Shown here: positions 7,186-7,750 of the stretch, in pieces
How the letters are laid out: the number at the start of each line of letters is the position of its first letter
Numbering within the stretch: the first letter of the stretch is position 1
Assembly: GCA_019419895.1 (NCBI GenBank)
Contig: JAHZIE010000003.1
Location: 1 to 7,750, forward strand
Reading direction: 5' to 3'
From: Clostridiales bacterium
GTDB lineage: Bacteria > Bacillota > Clostridia > Oscillospirales > Acutalibacteraceae
DNA length: 7,750 bases
Translations under genes and position numbers: made by a program
The notes under the pieces: generated by a model
The model's input: the letters and a program-made list of their open reading frames with translations, nothing else
Database searches by the model: none
Told to the model about the DNA's origin: nothing

Positions 7186-7222
7186 AAAAAGAAAGAAGCG
7201 TTAGGTCTTTTCTGTTTTTTTT
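7186..7222 (+). terminator. Possible weak terminator after yigZ
   Basis: An A/G-rich arm (7186-7198) can pair with a pyrimidine arm (7207-7219) across an 8-nt loop, and the region ends in eight T (7215-7222). The stem is mostly A-U, includes one G-U and has two mismatches, so it would be unstable. It is reported because no other termination signal is visible between yigZ and dgt; read-through is equally plausible. Confidence 0.3.
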
Positions 7223-7232
7223 CGTATCTTTA

Positions 7233-7238
7233 TATAGT
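7233..7238 (+). promoter_or_regulatory. Possible -10 box for dgt
   Basis: TATAGT matches the -10 consensus at 5/6 and lies 56 bp before ATG 7295. The hexamer 17 bp upstream (TTCTGT, 7210-7215) is a poor -35, though the surrounding T-rich tract might help polymerase binding. It is a plausible but unproven promoter for the dgt transcription unit. Confidence 0.3.
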
Positions 7239-7294
7239 AGGCTTTTTCCAAAGTTTTTGCCTGTCGGACATCACGGGAGGAAGGACGGAGGCAT

Positions 7295-7750
7295 ATGAAT
7301 ATACGGGAACAAACGGAGCGGTTGGAGAAGCAGATGCTGTCCCCTTTCGCCGCGTTTTCATCAAAGACACAAGGAAGGCAGCGCCCGGAAGAGGAATGTG
7401 ACCTCAGGACCTGCTATCAGAAGGACAGGGATCGGATTTTACATAGCAAGACCTTCCGGCGCCTGAAACATAAGACCCAGGTTTTTCTTTCCCCGGAGGG
7501 GGATCATTACCGCACCCGTCTGACGCATACCCTGGAGGTTTCCCAGATTGCGCGTACTGTAGCGAGAGCTTTGCGGCTCAATGAGGATTTGACCGAGGCA
7601 ATCTCCCTGGGACATGATTTGGGACACACTCCTTTTGGACACGCGGGCGAGAGGGTACTGGACGAGCTTGCTCCCTTTGGTTTTCGGCATTATGAGCAGA
7701 GCGTCCGGGTGGTGGAAAAACTGGAAAATGATGGAAAAGGACTCAATCTT
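7295..7750 (+). CDS. dgt: dGTPase-like HD-domain triphosphohydrolase (3' truncated, N-terminal part)
   Basis: This enzyme family hydrolyses dGTP or other dNTPs to the nucleoside and triphosphate, trimming the dNTP pool. The frame runs from ATG 7295 to the last base without a stop, giving 152 residues of a protein usually about 330-350 long. The N-terminus (REQTERLE, LSPFAAFS, GRQRPEEECDLRT) is typical of the Firmicutes dGTPase-like subgroup. RDRILHSKTFRRLKHKTQVF (45-64) and GDHYRTRLTHTLEVSQIAR (69-87) follow. The metal-binding HD motif has His78 and His107-Asp108 (LGHDLGHTPFGHAGE); the last Asp ligand would be beyond the edge. A purine-rich tract GGGAGGAAGGACGGAGG (7275-7291) precedes the ATG, with GGAGG only 3 nt from it and AAGGA at 9 nt. 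In many Clostridia this gene precedes dnaG and the main sigma factor gene; that cannot be seen here. Confidence 0.96.
   Translation, partial: MNIREQTERLEKQMLSPFAAFSSKTQGRQRPEEECDLRTCYQKDRDRILHSKTFRRLKHKTQVFLSPEGDHYRTRLTHTLEVSQIARTVARALRLNEDLTEAISLGHDLGHTPFGHAGERVLDELAPFGFRHYEQSVRVVEKLENDGKGLNL

Noticed and set aside
7439..7690. 83-codon minus-strand frame at the right edge
   Set aside because: It is antisense to the highly conserved HD region of dgt, which fully explains the stretch.
1..7750. Search by eye for mobile elements, CRISPR repeats, tRNA/rRNA genes and riboswitches
   Set aside because: No transposase-like protein, terminal inverted repeats, regularly spaced repeats, cloverleaf-like sequence or known riboswitch core was found; all long frames are accounted for by chromosomal genes.

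Overview
The window reads as a chromosomal segment of a Gram-positive, Firmicutes-type bacterium, most likely a member of the Clostridia. This rests on several observations. The end-processing nuclease is the AddAB type rather than RecBCD. Ribosome binding sites are mostly strong and purine-rich. The rpmE and dgt proteins have Firmicutes-like sequences, and the small immunity-like protein resembles proteins I associate with clostridial genomes. Genus cannot be fixed from the sequence alone. All supported genes lie on the + strand, and the coding regions look moderately GC-rich with AT-rich gaps. I see no insertion sequence, tRNA, rRNA, CRISPR array or phage gene.

Layout. Positions 1-1587 hold the C-terminal 528 residues of AddB, open at the left edge. 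AddA follows at 1571-5143 and overlaps it, so the two subunits of the double-strand-break resection helicase-nuclease are translationally coupled. A 166-bp gap carries a convincing extended -10 promoter (5209-5237) and an 18-bp perfect palindrome (5263-5280). Both precede a gene at 5310-5903 for a conserved protein resembling the Imm-5-like 'putative immunity protein' group, with no toxin gene beside it. A second well-formed promoter with an A/T-tract UP-like element (5955-6003) drives rpmE (ribosomal protein L31, 6045-6251), which ends in a strong intrinsic terminator (6272-6304). After 170 bp without a convincing gene comes a YigZ/IMPACT-family gene (6475-7140). An AT-rich gap with weak terminator and promoter signals follows, then the first 152 codons of a dGTPase-like HD phosphohydrolase (7295 to the right edge).

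Functionally this is mainly a housekeeping neighbourhood: recombinational repair (AddAB), ribosome assembly (L31), a ribosome- or nucleic-acid-associated YigZ protein and dNTP-pool control (Dgt). The transcription signals divide it into at least three units: addBA, the immunity-like gene, and rpmE. The yigZ and dgt signals are less clear. The element most worth a second look is the orphan immunity-like gene, with its own promoter and a candidate operator, placed between addBA and rpmE. I found no clear evidence of a wholly new multi-gene system in this window.
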